Source: Chalara sp. BL73
Lineage: Eukaryota > Ascomycota > Leotiomycetes > Helotiales
Reading direction: 5' to 3'
Assembly (NCBI GenBank): GCA_918026815.1
Contig: CAKJVC010000196.1
Coordinates: forward strand, 124,001 to 188,000
DNA: 64,000 bases
Position numbers and translations under genes: made by a program. Shown here piece after piece: positions 1 to 11,048 of the stretch (position 1 is the first letter of the stretch; each line of letters opens with the position of its first letter). The notes under the pieces were generated by a model. The model saw only the letters and a list, made by a program, of their open reading frames with translations, was not told the DNA's origin and made no database searches.

Positions 1-1083
1 TGCATAGACAGGTCAGACAGTGGGCGGCGCAGAATATCAAACCTGGGCAAAGCTTGACGGAAATTGCAGAAGGTATTGAGGATAGTGTCCGAGCCTTGAC
101 TGGTCATCCCGGATTAGAAGAGGGCGACAATATCAAGGGCGGCGTTGCCTTCCCGACTGGCGTGAACTTGGACCATATTGCAGCGCATTACAGCCCAAAT
201 GCTGGCAACAAGACACTCTTAGCGAAGGAAAACGTTATGAAGGTCGATTTTGGTGTACATATTAATGGCAGAATTGTCGACAGCGCATTCACGATTGCTT
301 TTGATCCTATGTATGACAACCTTCTCACGGCAGTGAAGGAGGCTACGAATACTGGTGTTAAGGAGGCAGGAATTGATGCTAGAATGGGCGAGATTGGAGC
401 GGCAATCCAAGAGACAATGGAGAGTTATGAATGCGAAATCAACGGCACAACATACCCCATCAAATGTATCCGGAATTTAAATGGCCATGACATTCACCAA
501 TGGAAGATTCATGGTGGAAAGAGCGTGCCGATCGTGAAGAATAATGATCAAACGAAGATGGAGGAGGGAGAGGTCTTTGCAATTGAGACATTTGGCAGCA
601 CAGGAAACGGTTATGTTCGAGATGATGTGGGTTACCGTGTACTACAACTTGAAGTACTTTCTTTTGCTAATTTGCGGCAGTATGAATGTTCACATTACGC
701 CAAAAGAGAAGATGCGCCGAAATCGAGACCCAATCTTTCGTCTGCGCAGAAGCTTCTCGGTGTTATTAACAAGAATTTTGGAACTTTGCCGTTCTGCAGA
801 AGATACCTGGATCGCTTAGGCCAAGAGAAATACCTGCTGGGAGTAAGTAGTGCACCACGCACAGATTCTGCAATTGCTTACACATTTTTAGTTGAACCAA
901 TTGGTTTCGCAAGGCTATGTTGAGGACTATCCTCCTTTGGTGGACAAGAAGGGCTCCTACACTGCACAATTCGAGCATGTAAGTACCGGTTATACCTTCC
1001 CTCTGAGCTTGAGCTAACCCTTGTAGACCATTGTGCTTCGACCAAACGTAAAGGAAGTTATTAGCCGGGGGAACGATTACTGA
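1..1083 (+). CDS. MAP2: Methionine aminopeptidase 2 (5' truncated by window edge)
   Basis: This enzyme removes the initiator methionine from nascent cytosolic proteins; it is a two-metal M24 peptidase. The reading frame is open from base 3, so the true start lies upstream and the Lys/acidic N-terminus is missing; about 309 residues of the usual 420-450 are here. Visible elements are the active-site His in AAHYSPNAG, the metal ligands in [16 protein letters not shown] (two Asp), [10 protein letters not shown] (His), [16 protein letters not shown] (Glu) and QFEH (Glu), and the family C-terminus EVISRGNDY. Three introns are inferred at 627-680, 843-891 and 979-1026; removing them restores [33 protein letters not shown] and FEHTIVLRP. 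The first intron is a multiple of three without a stop, so it looks coding if not spliced. Identity is firm; only the 5' end is unknown. Confidence 0.96.
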
Positions 1084-2230
1084 GTACAAGTCTCAGAGGT
1101 GAAGGAAACGATGGATTTGTCGTTTATAAATCTAGCGACAAAAAGTTACATGAAAGAGAAGTTCCATCGCATTGATGCTATAGAAATTACAATGCAAATA
1201 TAATACACGCATTCTTCTGGCCATGCCATGAGTGCGCCATAATCTACTTTAGTGGTTATCTAACCAATATTGTTCAGTAGCAGTCGCAACACCCCCCTTC
1301 ACAAGTATTCTCTCCTGTCGCAAACAAGGAGCACTTTGCGCACTAGCTATGAGAGTCTACCCCTTTAATTCGAGGCACATGATCAAGGGTTATCCTTATA
1401 CCAAGTCTAGGAGCGCACATCGTGGTGTCTAATTATTCTGTTGCTCTCTCTAGTTCCTATCTTTGAAGTAATACTAGACAATCTCCAAAGAGGCTCGCAA
1501 GAGCTACGTTTAAAACACGTTGCAAAGCAAAGATTTCTTGGGCACTTTTCACGGGATCCTAATATAGGATGACTTGGGGACGGCCAGAAATAGAGAGCTT
1601 TAGTATGGTTTGTGTTTCCCTTCTATTTTATAACAGTCTTGGCGGGAAGATACTGGTGGTTTTCTGACATTTGACTGGGCATATACATCTTTAGATATCA
1701 ATCGGATGCTGACTTTTAATTCAGATGGGTTTCTGGTGTAGACCGTCTGCAGTATATGTAAGTCGCAAGCAATGAAGATAAGTCGCTCAGGTTGCGATAA
1801 GCTAGGATTTCCAACTCATATGATCCCCAGGGAAGGAGCCCATTATTGCCATGCAGTCTTTCGCAGATTCCTTGCGCTTGACTATCGGGTTTCTCTCTCT
1901 GGTAGTCAACCCAAGCCATGAGAGGACATTTTCAGCCATTATCCTTATAAAATGCTGTCCAAGCATACTTATCATACATCTCATCAAAGAAGAGAGCAGG
2001 AGGCATCGTCTGACTCGACCTAGAAATCGGTGGCTTTGCGACGACTTTTATAAGTTTCCTGGTCGATCTCCTTGCAGTGGTTACACTTCCCGCATGTCAT
2101 CGAGCGATCTTCGGGAGCAGTCAGGCCGCCACCGATGAACAGCAGCTAGGTAAGATTAGGAAAATCTTGGTGCACTTCTCGAGCTAGGTTGCTATAGCTT
2201 CCGTAAGACCTATTCTCGACATGTGTTTTT
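1084..2230. other. Intergenic, no gene recognised
   Basis: About 1.15 kb after MAP2. Only short overlapping open frames of 60-95 codons on both strands occur, none with family resemblance or consistent splice sites. I see no RNA gene or repeat. Confidence 0.5.
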
Positions 2231-2557
2231 CTATTGAATGCGCTTTCTGGGATCTGTGCGCGTTGTGCCATATCTGTCTCGTGCCGGAACTGTACCGTGA
2301 TCTTGAAGATTTACTCCTTCATGTGAAGCATGAGATGTGTGGAGAAACACTGCTGGGAGCGGGCTTGATGACATGTATTTAATGGTCCTCTTGCACTCAT
2401 GGTTCAGAATAGGTAGGCCAGCATGGTCCAATACATATCCCCGGCATAGGTCGACTATACGAGGCTCAATAGAATCGATGACTTCTTGCCAGATTTGATC
2501 CTGGAGTTCACGCGGAAGTTCGGCGAATAGATGGAAACAGCTCCGTGTAGAATTCAT
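2231..2557 (-). CDS. 2EXR-domain protein fragment
   Basis: A 108-codon frame whose N-terminus has the fungal 2EXR signature: FHLFAELPRELQDQIWQEVI followed by EPRIVDL, then a second half PAVFLHTSHASHEG where family members have a leucine/histidine stretch ending in CRESR. Function of the family is unknown; it is expanded in filamentous ascomycetes. Intact members usually run 200-400 residues, whereas this one stops about 20 residues after the second motif in sequence that no longer resembles the family. It may be a decayed copy or the first exon of a gene whose remainder I could not find. It is transcribed away from the desaturase gene. Confidence 0.5.
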   Translation of the reverse strand: MNSTRSCFHLFAELPRELQDQIWQEVIDSIEPRIVDLCRGYVLDHAGLPILNHECKRTIKYMSSSPLPAVFLHTSHASHEGVNLQDHGTVPARDRYGTTRTDPRKRIQ

Positions 2558-3055
2558 TATAAATTACTCGTTGATGCAATGCGGCTTTGGAAATCTTGTG
2601 ATGAGGTCATGCTTGTATGATGGTTTTTTTTTTTTTTTGGGAGGTCCATCAGAAAGTCGAATATACTATGAGAGAGATGTAAGTTTCTGAAGCATCTGCG
2701 GCTGGCCTAGGTAGCAACATCCTTGGCATCCTCTCTCATAAGGTAGATTGCCTTTCAGACCTGACAGATGATTGACATGTCTTACGACATGATGATACTA
2801 CCTAGGAAAGACCCATCTTTTGCAGGCAAAGTATAGAATCTAACATCAGCCAAACAATCACGTGAAATAGGGGGTGGCAATACCTAAGCGAGCCCGTGGA
2901 GGACGCCGGTATCTAATTGGGCCAATTGCCAAGGGGCGGCCCCTGAAAGTTTAATGGCCGAGCATATAGAAACAATCCTCACCTCAACTTTGAGAATCCC
3001 ACCAACATCGTTCGATTTCCCATTGAGACTCAGGGACGTCTTCCCGTTCCTTGCA
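2558..3055. other. Intergenic, divergent spacer
   Basis: About 500 bases between the 2EXR fragment and the sphingolipid desaturase. It holds a run of 15 T at 2624-2638. The upstream in-frame ATG at 2954 could lengthen the desaturase by 34 residues. No other feature seen. Confidence 0.5.
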
Positions 3056-4246
3056 ATGCCTGTTTCTACCTCCACCGTTACCAGTGCAAGATCGCCAGCG
3101 GTGACAGCGACCTTACGATCGAAATCAGCATCCCCATTGGTGAAGCCAGTTGGAGATGCCCCGCCATATCCCTTGGAGACGAAAGAGCATGATTTCTTCT
3201 GGACCTATACCGAGGAGCCCCATCGTACTCGCAGACAAGCTATCATAAAGGCTCATCCAGAGGTTACCAAGCTGTGTGGGCCGGAGCCGCTCACGAAGTA
3301 TGTGGTTTTCGGCGTCGTTTCTCTACAAGTAGCTACTGCGTATCTCCTGCGAAACACGCCATTTTTCTCGTGGACTTTCTTCTTGACGGCATACATTATT
3401 GGAGCTACCGCGAACCAGAATCTGTTCTTGGCTATTCATGAAATAAGCCATAATCTGGCATTCAAGAATGCGGAGTTGAATAGAGCGATTGCAATATTTG
3501 CGAATTTGCCCATTGGAATTCCATACAGTGCTTCTTTCAGAGTAAGCATAACACGTAATATCTATAATATATGTTAAGAATCGCAGCCATACCATCTAAC
3601 GCACCACAAATCCCTCGGCGTCGACGGCCTCGACACCGACCTTCCCACCGCATTTGAAGCCATCTTCCTCGACTCCGTTGCGGGCAAAGCCTTCTTCTGC
3701 ACCTTCCAAATCCTCTTCTACGCCATCCGCCCAATTTTCGTCTACGCCGTACCCTTCACATCAGTCCACTTCCTCAACATCATAATCCAAGTCCTCTTCG
3801 ACGTGCTGCTCGTCAAATCCGCTAGCGTGAACTCCCTCTACTACCTAATCCTTTCTTCGTTCCTTGCCGGCTCCCTCCACCCCTGCGCAGGACATTTCAT
3901 CGCCGAGCATTACGTTTTCGAGAAGCTCGGCCCCGAAGCCAAAGACCCGCTCACCAACACTATCATCCCAGAAACATACTCCTACTACGGCCCGCTGAAT
4001 GTGTTGACGTATAATGTTGGGTTGCATAATGAACATCATGATTTCCCTGCTATTCCGTGGACGAGATTACCAAAGTTGAGGGAGATTGCGAGCGAGTTTT
4101 ATGAGGACCTGCCGAGACATGAGAGTTGGGTGTATGTGATTTGGCAGTTTATTTGGGATAAGGACGTCGGCATGACTTGCCGGGTTAAGCGGAAGGAGGG
4201 GGGACGGAAGGTTGGAGCGTGGACTCAGAACGAGATTCAGGCATAG
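3056..4246 (+). CDS. Sphingolipid delta(4)-desaturase (DES1 type)
   Basis: This introduces the 4,5-trans double bond into the dihydroceramide long-chain base at the endoplasmic reticulum, the step committing ceramides to the glucosylceramide branch in filamentous fungi. The three diiron histidine clusters are all present: HEISHN, HLTHHKS and NEHHD. An N-terminal lipid-desaturase region carries HDFFWTYTEEPH. One 45-nt intron at 3542-3586 joins YSASFR to PYHLTHHK in phase 0; without it the second histidine box is lost. Two hydrophobic blocks flank the boxes as expected for a four-span desaturase. I prefer the ATG at 3056; an in-frame ATG at 2954 adds 34 residues of unconvincing sequence. C-terminus KVGAWTQNEIQA. 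Identity is firm, start less so. Confidence 0.95.
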
Positions 4247-4749
4247 ATTAATACATCTTGGGAGTATATACTGTACATATGGGCATTATTGGCGTTTTAA
4301 TAGAGACCCCCAAAAAGAGTAATTGAATTTTGGTCAGCAAACTAGAAATTTTATCTTTCCTCGCAATAATTTCGTCTCTACGTCTCCATTAAGGGTTTTT
4401 TATTAACAGAGCGATTATAAGTCCGCAGGCTTAAAAATTATGGCATTCTATACTACCAGAAGGCTGAATAGAAAGTGCACCTCGCGTTCACCCCTGAATC
4501 CCAAGAAGGCACAATATCTGCAAGACATAAATGAACCATCCGCCCGTTGCGGTGCTAAAGTACAGAGATATGAAATTTCGCTCTTCATAAAGTCTTGTTG
4601 TTTGTCAACGGCATTAAGCAGTGCTGCCATGCCCACCAACCTCCCACGCTCATCATTACTCTGAACACAAGCCATCTATCGGACAAAGTTCGTGTCCGTT
4701 CATGCCTCATCGCTCCACTCCGTGCATCATACCACCATCCTAAATAATA
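4247..4749. other. Intergenic between convergent genes
   Basis: About 500 bases shared by the 3' ends of the desaturase and VAP genes. Only chance frames on both strands; AT-rich segments compatible with polyadenylation. Nothing else seen. Confidence 0.5.
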
Positions 4750-5934
4750 TCAGAAGAAAAAGTAGGCGAGTAAGAAGCTGATTAGGCACAGCGCTGCCAC
4801 AATCTGTAGTGGAACTCCTTGCGCCTCCTGGACCTTATGCGCAACGTTGTCAACGGTCGTGTTGCCCGTCTCGCCCTGAGCCACCTTCCGCAATCTTAAT
4901 CCGCCTTGTTCCGCATAGCTGGCAATGGTAGTTTGTGCCTCTGCGAGCTTCTCTTTTAATTCATCATATGACAATGGTGCAGCATTCGAGACCTTGGTTG
5001 CGACAGCAGCGGAAGCACGTTTCACATCTTCGAGTGATTTCTTCTCTTGTGGCTCTTTTTTCACAGCCAAGTTTGAAGTGTTGGTAGAAGGTCGGTTATC
5101 AGGAGTGAAGGTTTCAGGCGATGGTGAGCGGCCGCTGTATGCAGGAGGAGCCTCTGGTGTTCGGTGCTATTTCAGGTTAGCAAGGTACGTATACAAATAG
5201 ACAAAGAAATCCTTACCCCATCAAGTCCGGTACTCAAGCCATTTCTGAGGGGTGTGCCGGCTGGGACTAGATGGCTACCTTCTGCTGGAAGATATGTAAC
5301 ACGAATCTTCTTCTCCTGTACCGACCTCTTGTCTTCCTGTTCAACATGCGCCCACTAAAAAGATTAGTCCGCTGTCCCAGTAAGAGATAACATGCCCTTA
5401 CAATTTCTGCAATATTTGCGAATTCCTTATCTGGCGTTACGGCAACGGTTTGTACCAAGAATTTGTCTTTACACTTAACATCTGGGCCGGGTTCTACTTT
5501 GAATGGCTGGAGAGAAACTAAGGAAGGAGTTAACACCGAAGAAAGCGCCAGTCCCATACCAACATACCAGTAACCTCAACTTCCTTTCCCGGCTCGATTC
5601 GACCTGAGTTGGGACGGACGCAGTATCTATAAATCGTTAATCTGAATCCTGATATGATGACAGTTATAGACTTACTGCTTAGGTGCGGTTGTCTTGACCT
5701 AACCGTGAAATACATCATCAGCATTGTCTTTAGAAAATCGTGCAGAATAGCAAGCTTGCCGTACCTTGAATGCGACTGGGAGTTGGTTTGGGTTCTTTAT
5801 TCTCAAAATTTGGGTGACTTCGTTCGTGAACGGACCTAGATCGATTAGCATCGCAGCCTCCTTATCGCTCAGATATTCTTCTATTTGTACGCACGGTGGA
5901 AGCCCAACTCCGCGGGATCGATCTCGACAGACAT
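4750..5934 (-). CDS. SCS2: VAP/SCS2-type ER membrane-contact protein
   Basis: Tail-anchored ER protein whose MSP domain binds FFAT-motif proteins at ER contact sites, including those with the plasma membrane. Seven exons: 5895-5934, 5765-5835, 5676-5698, 5568-5626, 5402-5517, 5217-5354 and 4750-5166, total 287 residues, all phases consistent. The spliced N-terminus reads MSVEIDPAELGFHRPFTNEV, the standard MSP-domain start, followed by LRIKNPNQLPVAFKVKTTAP and YCVRPNSGRIEPG. The MSP domain covers about residues 1-125; a Pro/Ser linker follows, then a coiled-coil segment (DELKEKLAEAQTTIA) and a C-terminal membrane anchor VPLQIVAALCLISFLLAYFF with no lumenal tail. Exon 3 is only 23 nt. It is divergent from the UBX gene. 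Identity is firm. Confidence 0.95.
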
Positions 5935-6730
5935 GGTTACGAGGAGTAGTGTAAAGTGGGCAAAAGCTTCTCGTGTGGGAGTTGGACTTGGTGTTGATCG
6001 TCAACTATGGAGGCACAAGCAAAGAGCAGTTTCGAGTATAGCCTCGGCAAGCAGGAGTGTTTGCAGATTGCGGTGCGAGAGCGGAATTATAATTGCGAGG
6101 TATCAGCTGGTGTTGATTGCGAGAGAGAGTGGTGTCAAGTGTTCAATTGTAGGATGTATGTGTTCGTGATTTCCTTAGTAACTAGAGAGGGCATGCGCCT
6201 TCGTCATTTGAGCCAGAATGCCAAGGCTTGCTTACAATAAACTCTGGATTTGGGGCAACGAAAACTGTCAAGAATTCCAATTCCAATTCTGGCACAATCA
6301 ACCTTGCAGGCGGGTATAAGTACTCATGATTACCACTGAAACTACCTAAGTGATTCCGCCTGGCTTAGTAGGTTTTTACACTTCTTAGATTTATTTTCTA
6401 ACTATTCAGATTCTGACGGCTCAAAGTGACTGAAGATTTGGGCAAATTACATAATACATCGAAAGCAACCGCTCTCCCAAGGTACCCCTGTCAAGGGATT
6501 CTTATATAGCGATTTAATACCATACCTTCTTCTCCAGCTCTTTAACCCGCTCTGCTATTTCTTAGAAATCTATCAAATTAGTTTCTTTCTCCTCTTTCAT
6601 TCTCATATATTTCCCACAAACCTGGAAAGGTCTAGTCCAGATCCGCAACAAATCAAAGCAGGCAGACCTGTTTAACTTTATTCAAGTTCCCCACCATAAC
6701 CTACTCTTTCATACTTCTACTACCATAAAC
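5935..6730. promoter_or_regulatory. Shared divergent promoter region, SCS2 and UBX gene
   Basis: About 800 bases between the start codons of two divergent housekeeping genes. The open frames here (up to 94 codons) are out of frame with the flanking genes and have no family resemblance. CT-rich stretches at 6580-6720 precede the UBX start. No specific operator can be named. Confidence 0.4.
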
Positions 6731-7710
6731 ATGGCAACGCAGTCAGATCTTTCCGTCCTTTTGGACATGGGATTTGACAAACAACGCGCCGAGATAGCAG
6801 TCAAGAAGTCTGGTGGTCGTACGTATCCCTTATCTCCTGCTCTTACGCAACTAACAACCCCGCAGTGCAAGGCGCCCTCCAGTGGCTCGAAGACAACCAG
6901 GACAAGTCATTCGAGGAGATCACGGCAGCAGAGACCAAAGATGCAGACGACCCAAACATTGAGGCAGCTCCTCTCAAGGAGGGTGAGGTAGCGCGGTCGT
7001 TGGTGTGCGATGACTGTGGCAAGAAGTTCCGGAGTATGGCTCAGGCGGAGGCTCATGGTGAACGCACCGAGCACGCGAACTTCTCGGAGTCAACAGAAGA
7101 GATTGCACCATTAACGGAGGAGCAGAAGAAGGAGAAGTTGGCGGAATTACGCGCTGCAGCAGCAGAGAGAAAGAAGAATCAGGCCGTCATCGACAAGGAA
7201 GAGGCCAAAAAGAACGAGAAGATCCGGATGAAGGCCACCAAGGAAATCCAGGACATCAAGGAGGAGCTTGCAAAAAAGGAGCAGATCAAGGCAGCTGCAG
7301 CAAAGCGCGCCGAGAAGCAGGACGACCTGGCTGCGAAAAGACGCATCCAGGAGAAAATCGCTGCAGACAAAGAGGAACGGAGACTGAAAGCTGAGAGGAT
7401 AAAGGCCGAGCGGGATGGCCGGGCTCTCGAGCCAACTCCAGCAGCAGCTCCCGTTGCCTCATCTGGACCTCGACCTCCCGCCACCGAGGCACGCCTGAGA
7501 CTACAGACACCAAACGGCACTTTTCAAAAGACATTCCCCGTCGAGACCACACTCTTCGAGGTTGCTCAAGCCGTGGAGGCAGAGAGCGGAGCACCAGTCG
7601 AGTCTTTCACCACCAACTTTCCAAAGAAGACGTATACCGGTAGCGTCGACATGGGAAAGACACTGAAGGAGGCCGGGCTGGCTCCTTCAGCTGTCTTAAT
7701 CGTGAAATGA
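6731..7710 (+). CDS. UBA-zinc finger-UBX domain protein
   Basis: A likely ubiquitin/Cdc48 (p97) adaptor of 310 residues. Order: N-terminal UBA domain (about 1-42, with LLDMGFDKQRAEIAVKKSGG and ALQWLEDNQD), a C2H2-like finger (C77, C80, H93, H99 in CDDCGKKF...AHGERTEH), a long charged coiled coil (about 112-210, rich in Lys/Glu/Ala) and a C-terminal UBX domain (about 228-310, ARLRLQTPNGTFQKTFPVET to the end). A single 47-nt intron at 6819-6865 splits the UBA domain. The same layout occurs in the SAKS1/UBXN1-like group, although the finger is a fungal feature. UBA binds ubiquitin and UBX binds Cdc48, so a role in handing ubiquitylated clients to Cdc48 is inferred from domains. Confidence 0.92.
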
Positions 7711-8332
7711 GATGCTAGTGATAATATCATGAAACGACCTTACGTGGCATGGTTGGCGTTGGCATGGAGTTGTGGTCGGTAGATATCAATGTATGGCCTG
7801 GGAATGGTCAGCAACAGAGGCATATACGCAAGTCCATAGCGCAATCATAAAATATTGAGGCACACTTTCCAAACGAGTATTGCGACTGTGGTTGCGAATG
7901 TAATTGTGATAATCAACTATGCAACATATGATATGCTAGTGCAAGACACGTCCTCTGGAAGCACCATCATACCCAGGTTACCCTGTAGCACACCCTCATT
8001 CACGGTGCTGTTAACTTGTCCAATCTTCCTGGCATCGTTGCCTTGTCAAGACAGCTAATTCACTCTAAAGGCTAAATTGCGCCGTTAACCTCAGAAGATT
8101 ATGAAAACTTGTACGGTAAGAGACATACAAGACCGTGTCTTATTCAGGCTGCGAGTCAAAGGTTCCACTTCATTCCTGCAGTCTAATATTGACGTACCAA
8201 AACCCCAACTCCAAGCAAGCCTATGCTATGCTATGCTATGCTATGCTATGCTACAAGAAAGCTATATTCTCCAGCAAACGCCCAGCTGATGTTTTACCAG
8301 GGTCCACTTCCTAGAACGCCACCCTACCAAGC
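7711..8332. other. Intergenic between convergent genes
   Basis: About 620 bases between the 3' ends of the UBX gene and RAD52. It contains the CTATG microsatellite listed separately and chance open frames only. Confidence 0.5.
8221..8253. repeat. CTATG pentanucleotide microsatellite
   Basis: Six perfect tandem copies of CTATG followed by CTA, located in the 3' intergenic space between the UBX gene and RAD52. It is a simple repeat prone to length variation. Confidence 0.95.
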
Positions 8333-10136
8333 CTAACCATTCAAGCGCTGTCTTTTTACATCTCCCGTTTCATTTTGACTGACAATCCCATTAGCAGGCA
8401 TATCGTTTAGTGGCGGCCTGTTAGTGGTATTGTTGGAAGGATATACAATGCCGTCCCCTGGTCTCTTGATTGTAACAGGTTTGTAGCTACCTCTATTTCC
8501 AAGAGGGCTGCTAATAATCGGTGCTCCGATTCGTCTTGTAGTATCTAGTTGTGGATTTATGATACTCGGCCTTGGCCCTAGCCCTGGTGCAGCTCCTGGG
8601 CCAATTGTCGTAGATTGAGAGGACTTAAGGTAATCGCGGCTAACCGGTTTTGACACTTTGTGGTCTATACCGCGAGTTCTCGGTATGGAGGGTGATTCAG
8701 CGTGAGGATCGAAGGCTATAAGATTTACTGCATTCGGCGGAAGTGGTTCAAGAGAGGAACCTTCGGGCACATTCGCAGCCGCTCTTGCAGAGAAGAACCC
8801 CGGCCCTTTCAGAGGCGGAATGTCGTCAATATCACCAGAAGATGGTCTTGTGAAAGGAGCAGGAGAAGCTGGTGCGGAAGAAGCGCTATGATTTTGAGGA
8901 GGTACAGTCTGAGGTTTGGAAGGCTGATTGAGAGTTTCATCAGCCATGCGAGATGGTTGATTGAGGGCACGCGAAGGCTGATTCAAAACTCGGCCAGTGG
9001 CAGCTAGTACAGTTACAGCACCGGATTCTTGGGGTGGTGGTCGCATCAGAGCTCCCGTAGAGGTGTTTGCTCTTGCGAAGCCATTCCTGGGGGTTTGTGG
9101 TTGAGCTGGACCATTATTGTTGGAAATTTGTACTGCATTTGGCGGGCCCATAGGTGGCTGTGGATTGTTGTTAGGGGGCCTCTTTTGATTTGTATTTGCT
9201 GGATTGGGTGTGCTTCCGTTTCGAGCGTTTCCAGTGAACTGCCGTGAAGCAGCTACTGGCGCTGGCGGAAGAGCCACCTCATCTGGATGAGCATCGGAAT
9301 CTGGGACGTTAAAATCTGCCTCGTCAAAATCTAGCGCTGTCAGCTGAAAATTGTCTCAATCGTAAGTGTCATCCTTGCCTCCAAACTCGTCATCTTCGAC
9401 CAAGGTATCCTCAGTATCAATGCTAGATTCGGTAGCATGACTATGATTAAGGCCCTGTCCTATTGCCTGGCTCTTCTCTTCTAACTTCTCCTCCTGCTTG
9501 ACTATATGGTCTGAGTGCCTGTGCAGGTTTGCAACGTCCCACTTTCCTGGCTGGACCTTTATCTTCGTAACCTTCTGTAGATAGTCCTTGTCATAAATGC
9601 AATTGCCAAGCACATTGCCAAAGTTCCGTAGGGCCCGCTTCAATCCGTCTGTAGTTCCCTCCTTCTTTGCCTTCTCAAAGGCCGCCGCCTTTCCCTTGCA
9701 GTTTTCAATATGACCATACCCAATATCTTCGTGAAAGGTGCCATCTCGTAATGTCACCCGCATGATTACTGATAATCCCAGAGAGACCTTCAAAGTTTGT
9801 GGGTTCTCATCAACAAAATCAACTTGTATATCCATTATCTGGCTGGACCAGCCGTTGAAGCCGAAGACCTCATTCGCAAGCTGTATACATTTCTCTGCTG
9901 CAACATAATACACTTTCCCTCCTCCTGGTCCGGATCTTGATGATATATACTCTGGTCCAAGCTGTTTCTCCAATCTACTCTGTAGTGTTGCAACTTCCTG
10001 GGCAGTATACTCTGATATGTGAAGCTTCTTCTCCTCGAATGGATTCGCTATGACGCGCCCGAGGTGTTGCTCACCGGGTCTGCATGATTAGCATTGTATC
10101 ACGGACCGGGTGCGCGGAAATTACATACGCAGGCAT
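8333..10136 (-). CDS. RAD52: DNA repair protein RAD52
   Basis: Recombination mediator that anneals single strands and loads Rad51 in double-strand break repair. Exons 10129-10136 (8 nt, start codon), 9379-10079 and 8333-9330 give 568 residues, the usual fungal size. The conserved annealing domain (about residues 25-200) is clear: QLGPEYISSRSGPGGGK, EVFGFNGWSS, EDIGYGHIENCKGKAAAFEK and KKEGTTDGLKRALRNFGNVL. The C-terminal half is disordered, Pro/Asn-rich, carries three LNQPS(R/K) motifs and ends KRQRLNG. An in-frame TGA at 9356-9358 would stop the protein at residue 243 unless a 48-nt GC-AG intron (9331-9378) is spliced; the splice gives DEFGDFDEADFN, which matches the family better. CGCG-core boxes sit about 80-145 bases upstream. 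Identity firm, the GC intron strongly inferred. Confidence 0.94.
9331..9378 (-). other. GC-AG intron in RAD52
   Basis: Donor GAG|GCAAGG, acceptor CGCTAG, 48 nt. It contains the only in-frame stop between the N- and C-terminal halves of RAD52. A CTGAC branch-like motif lies 8 bases before the acceptor. A 42-nt alternative ending at CTGACAG also keeps frame. Confidence 0.7.
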
Positions 10137-11048
10137 TTTGTAATTCAAGCGCTCAACAAGTACACATGTATCAAGTCTTACATGGGTAAATGGAGGAGCG
10201 GTCGACGTCCTTTTGTCGCGTGGTTCGCTACCGGATGGGAGAACGCGTTGACGTTTGAGTGGTCGAACGCCACATCGCGTTGATCACATGATATAATTTG
10301 TTTAAAATTGAGAAAGGTTAGGAAACAAGATTGTGGACCGGTTATAGTACAAACAGCATAGATTACGAATTCTAATCCTGTATTCTCGCATTACCAATCA
10401 TGGGAGCCTTTAACCATATAAATGTGCCTGCCAGCTGTGGTCCTGCATTATGTTACTTGCAGATCAACTAACAACTAAAATTCAGACTTAGCAAAGTTTC
10501 TCGAGTTGCTCCCAGTCCCTGCTAAGATAAAACCAGACGCATATTAAAGTTCCTACTATAAGAAGTTCAACGAATCTGTGATATATATTGCTTGTAGTCA
10601 TCATGCTACAGTACTAAGCGGCGGTAGCATAGCTAGAGCGCTTTTAGATCGAAACCAACTTAGATGTAAGAACTAAAAAGGGCTTGAATGTAAAGTGTGA
10701 TAAGTGATTACTCCATTGTCGCCTTTTAAGAAGACTCTATCTCCTCGTGCTTGCTGAAAAACGAGTGTACGCCTGACGTATTGCCTCCATTGCAATGCTC
10801 CAAATGCACCCTAAAAATTTCCGTGGGCAGGCCAAACTCCAAGCATGCGATAATAAGACCCAAGGTCAAAGGGAAATTGTCATGAACTTCGTTGATACAG
10901 CCAACGGGCAATGTATCTTAATGGCAAGAACGCCGTCGTAGTAAGTCACCGTCTAAGAAAACCTGCTGTCCCCATATAACTTGTCCCCAAATGGTATGTA
11001 CGTAAGAATGAGCTCAATGCAGCTATATCCATCGTGTCCAAGTAGGAG
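10137..11048. other. Intergenic, RAD52 upstream region
   Basis: About 900 bases between RAD52 and the 3' end of STS1. The part nearest RAD52 holds the CGCG boxes described separately. The rest contains only chance frames, including one of 61 codons at 10726-10911 with no resemblance. Confidence 0.5.
10217..10280. promoter_or_regulatory. MCB-like CGCG boxes upstream of RAD52
   Basis: Three CGCGT cores at 10217-10221, 10244-10248 and 10276-10280; the middle one is a full ACGCGT (10243-10248), the MluI cell-cycle box bound by MBF in yeasts. They lie 80-145 bases upstream of the RAD52 start codon, where such boxes sit in S-phase repair genes. Function here is inferred. Confidence 0.45.

Noticed and set aside
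54..923. Complete 289-codon reading frame as the MAP2 gene
   Set aside because: It begins at a TTG inside an open frame and its end runs through two introns; family motifs show the gene extends upstream of the window and on to 1083.
2954..3055. Upstream ATG for the desaturase
   Set aside because: In frame and possible, but the added 34 residues do not resemble the family N-terminus; the start at 3056 is preferred.
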